Below are positions 61,879 to 64,000 of a stretch of 64,000 bases of DNA, piece by piece; the stretch's first letter is position 1; each line of letters begins with the position of its first letter. The stretch is from positions 1,984,001 to 2,048,000 of the forward strand of contig CAVNZM010000015.1 in NCBI GenBank assembly GCA_963693365.1, read 5' to 3'. Both the position numbers and the translations under genes were made by a program. The stretch comes from Amoebidium appalachense. Lineage: Eukaryota > Ichthyosporea. Below the pieces are notes generated by a model. That model did not search any database and had not been told where the DNA came from. It saw only the letters and a program-made list of their open reading frames with translations.

Positions 61879-63167
61879 ACACACACACAGCCGAGTACAA
61901 TAAACTCAGCAATGATGGCATCGGCAAGATCGGCTTCACGCCATACGATGCCGACGGCGGCTTGGACCCACTCACCCTCAAACCCCTCAAGCCCGACTTC
62001 CTCGGAACTACCGTGGAGTACGAATGGGGCGGTACTAAGGCAAACTTCTCTCGCCGTTTCCTTGCGTTTGACTGTACGCAGACCGACATGCCTGCAATCC
62101 GCAAGAAATTCACCAAGAGGTTTAAGGAGCTTGTTGTTCTCACGGACGGGGCGTGCGGGTCGGCGTGTTCCGCTTTCACGTTGCAGATTTTGGCCTCTGG
62201 GCACACGACGGTTGTGTCTGTGGGTGGGCGCGTGGGTGAGCCCCTAGACACCGGGTCATTCAACGGGGGGAATTTGGTTTTTGGAACCTGATTTTCGGCC
62301 AATACATGAACAATCTTGCCCTTGCCAGCATGGTGCAGGACGAATCACGCATCAGCCTGCAGGAGAGCAATGTGCCCCTGCCACTAACCGATTCAGCAAT
62401 TTTATGTATCCTCCTCCCCTCCCTACCCCCCGCAACACACACACACACACTCCCCCCTTCCGTCTTCCTCCCGTCCCTCTCTCTCTCACCCCTCCCCCGG
62501 CCCCCCTCCCCCTCCCCCTCCCCCCTTCCCCCCCCCCCCCCCCCCTCCCCCCAATCGGCCACTACCAAAAAGACCTTGTAGAACCTGGCCGCTTGGTGTT
62601 GGTCTTTAACCTGCCAATGAAGACTTCTCCCCCCCCCCCCCCCCCCTCTCCCCCCCCCCCCCCCCCTCCCACTCACCCACCCCTCGCCCCCACTCCCCTC
62701 AACCCTCCCCCATCCCCCCATCTTATACTTTCTATCTGTTCGATTGTTTCTCCTATTCCTTTGGGATATACCCCCCCCCTCGCCCCCTCTCCCCCCCCCC
62801 CCCCCCCTCCCCCCCTCCCCCCCTCCCCCCCCCCCCCCCCCAAAAAAAAAAAAAGAAAAGAAAAAAAGAAAAAAAACCTTACTCACAGCTGTTGCAAGGC
62901 CAAAAGACACTGACTGGTGTATGCCCACAGTTTGGACTCAATTTCGCCATCGGTTCATCCAACCTTCTTCCAGCCAACGCTCTGCCGGTGGAGTGGTACA
63001 CCAAGCCGGCCAATGTGCACCTGGACGTGTGGCCCAGCTACATGGCCCTAGACTACAGCATGTGGTCTAAACTTGCCCCGGACCAGTACAAGGAGTGGGG
63101 GCAGCTTTATGCACACCTGGCCGCTAGCAGCATAGGTGACTTGGGTAAATTTCCACAGGCCGCATAG

Positions 63168-64000
<833 letters not shown>

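Larger units (their letters stand above)
58388..63167 (+). pseudogene. Second S41-family protease copy, degenerate
   Basis: Paralogue of the protease at 48140-56317. Exon equivalents: 58388-58711 (exon 2), 59268-59436 (exon 3), 60335-60391 (exon 7), 61076-61266 (exon 8), 61891-62405 (exon 9), 62931-63167 (exon 10, LPVEWYTKPANVHLDVW as in copy 1). Exons 3, 7 and 10 have the same lengths as in copy 1. Lesions: no signal-peptide exon; a 4-bp deletion near 58417-58431 that places stops before LYSFLDNFYG; exons 4-6 with the GNGGG segment are absent, so joining exon 3 to 7 shifts frame and meets TAA; a one-base loss in a T-run near 62278; and an unmatched donor phase at 62405. The nucleophile motif TDGACGSACSAF is still present. 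Intron sequence is also shared with copy 1 (e.g. cacacgaaagga), so it is a segmental duplication and not a retrocopy. Confidence 0.8.

Overview
The window is nuclear DNA from an intron-rich eukaryote, most likely a unicellular relative of animals (Holozoa); an ichthyosporean-like organism is my best guess. The reasons are: genes made of short exons with GT..AG introns whose phases match across dozens of junctions; a receptor-type tyrosine kinase with animal-style catalytic-loop, SH2-ligand and SH3-ligand motifs; an animal-style C-type lectin domain; a LINE-type reverse transcriptase; and a hAT-type MITE. The lineage is inferred from gene content only. Introns are saturated with simple sequence: (AC)n, (GT)n, (CT)n, and C or G homopolymers up to 88 nt. 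These produce most of the long open frames of His/Thr, Cys/Val, Ser/Leu, Pro or Gly, which are not genes.

Layout. (1) About 320-21803, + strand: the 3' portion, probably nearly all, of an ABCC/MRP-type ABC exporter in 23 visible exons (TMD1-NBD1-TMD2-NBD2 plus a Gly-rich and acidic tail). An exon of NBD2 is split at 16151-18618 by a 5'-truncated non-LTR retrotransposon with an open reverse transcriptase frame, flanked by a 7-bp target-site duplication (GGGGTAA). The exon reads in frame into the reverse transcriptase. Exon 8, which carries the NBD1 signature motif and Walker B, is bracketed by decayed copies of its own two ends. (2) 21804-29673: a gene-poor spacer with one plausible minus-strand ORF. 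(3) 29674-45986, + strand: a receptor tyrosine-kinase-like gene with a predicted signal sequence, C-type lectin domain, TSP1-like module, Ser/Thr/Pro stalk, one transmembrane helix, a long cytoplasmic linker with SH2 and SH3 ligand motifs, and a kinase domain. The kinase has HFG instead of DFG and Gln at the helix-C Glu position, which predicts a pseudokinase. A 421-bp hAT-like MITE lies in one of its last introns. (4) 48140-56317, + strand: a complete secreted S41-family (CPAF-like) serine protease gene in ten exons. (5) 58061-63167: a second, broken copy of that protease gene. It lacks the signal-peptide exon and exons 4-6 and has frameshifts. It is preceded by a fragment of an unrelated ORF that sits where exon 1 should be.

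No operon-like linkage is expected. The three main genes are separate transcription units on the + strand; a transporter, a cell-surface receptor and a secreted protease are all surface or secretory functions, but nothing in the sequence ties them together. The most unusual points are the in-frame LINE insertion in the transporter, the lectin/TSP1 receptor pseudokinase, the repeated use of the end of (AC)n arrays as 3' splice sites (ACACAG|exon), and a small dispersed repeat family embedded in poly-C.
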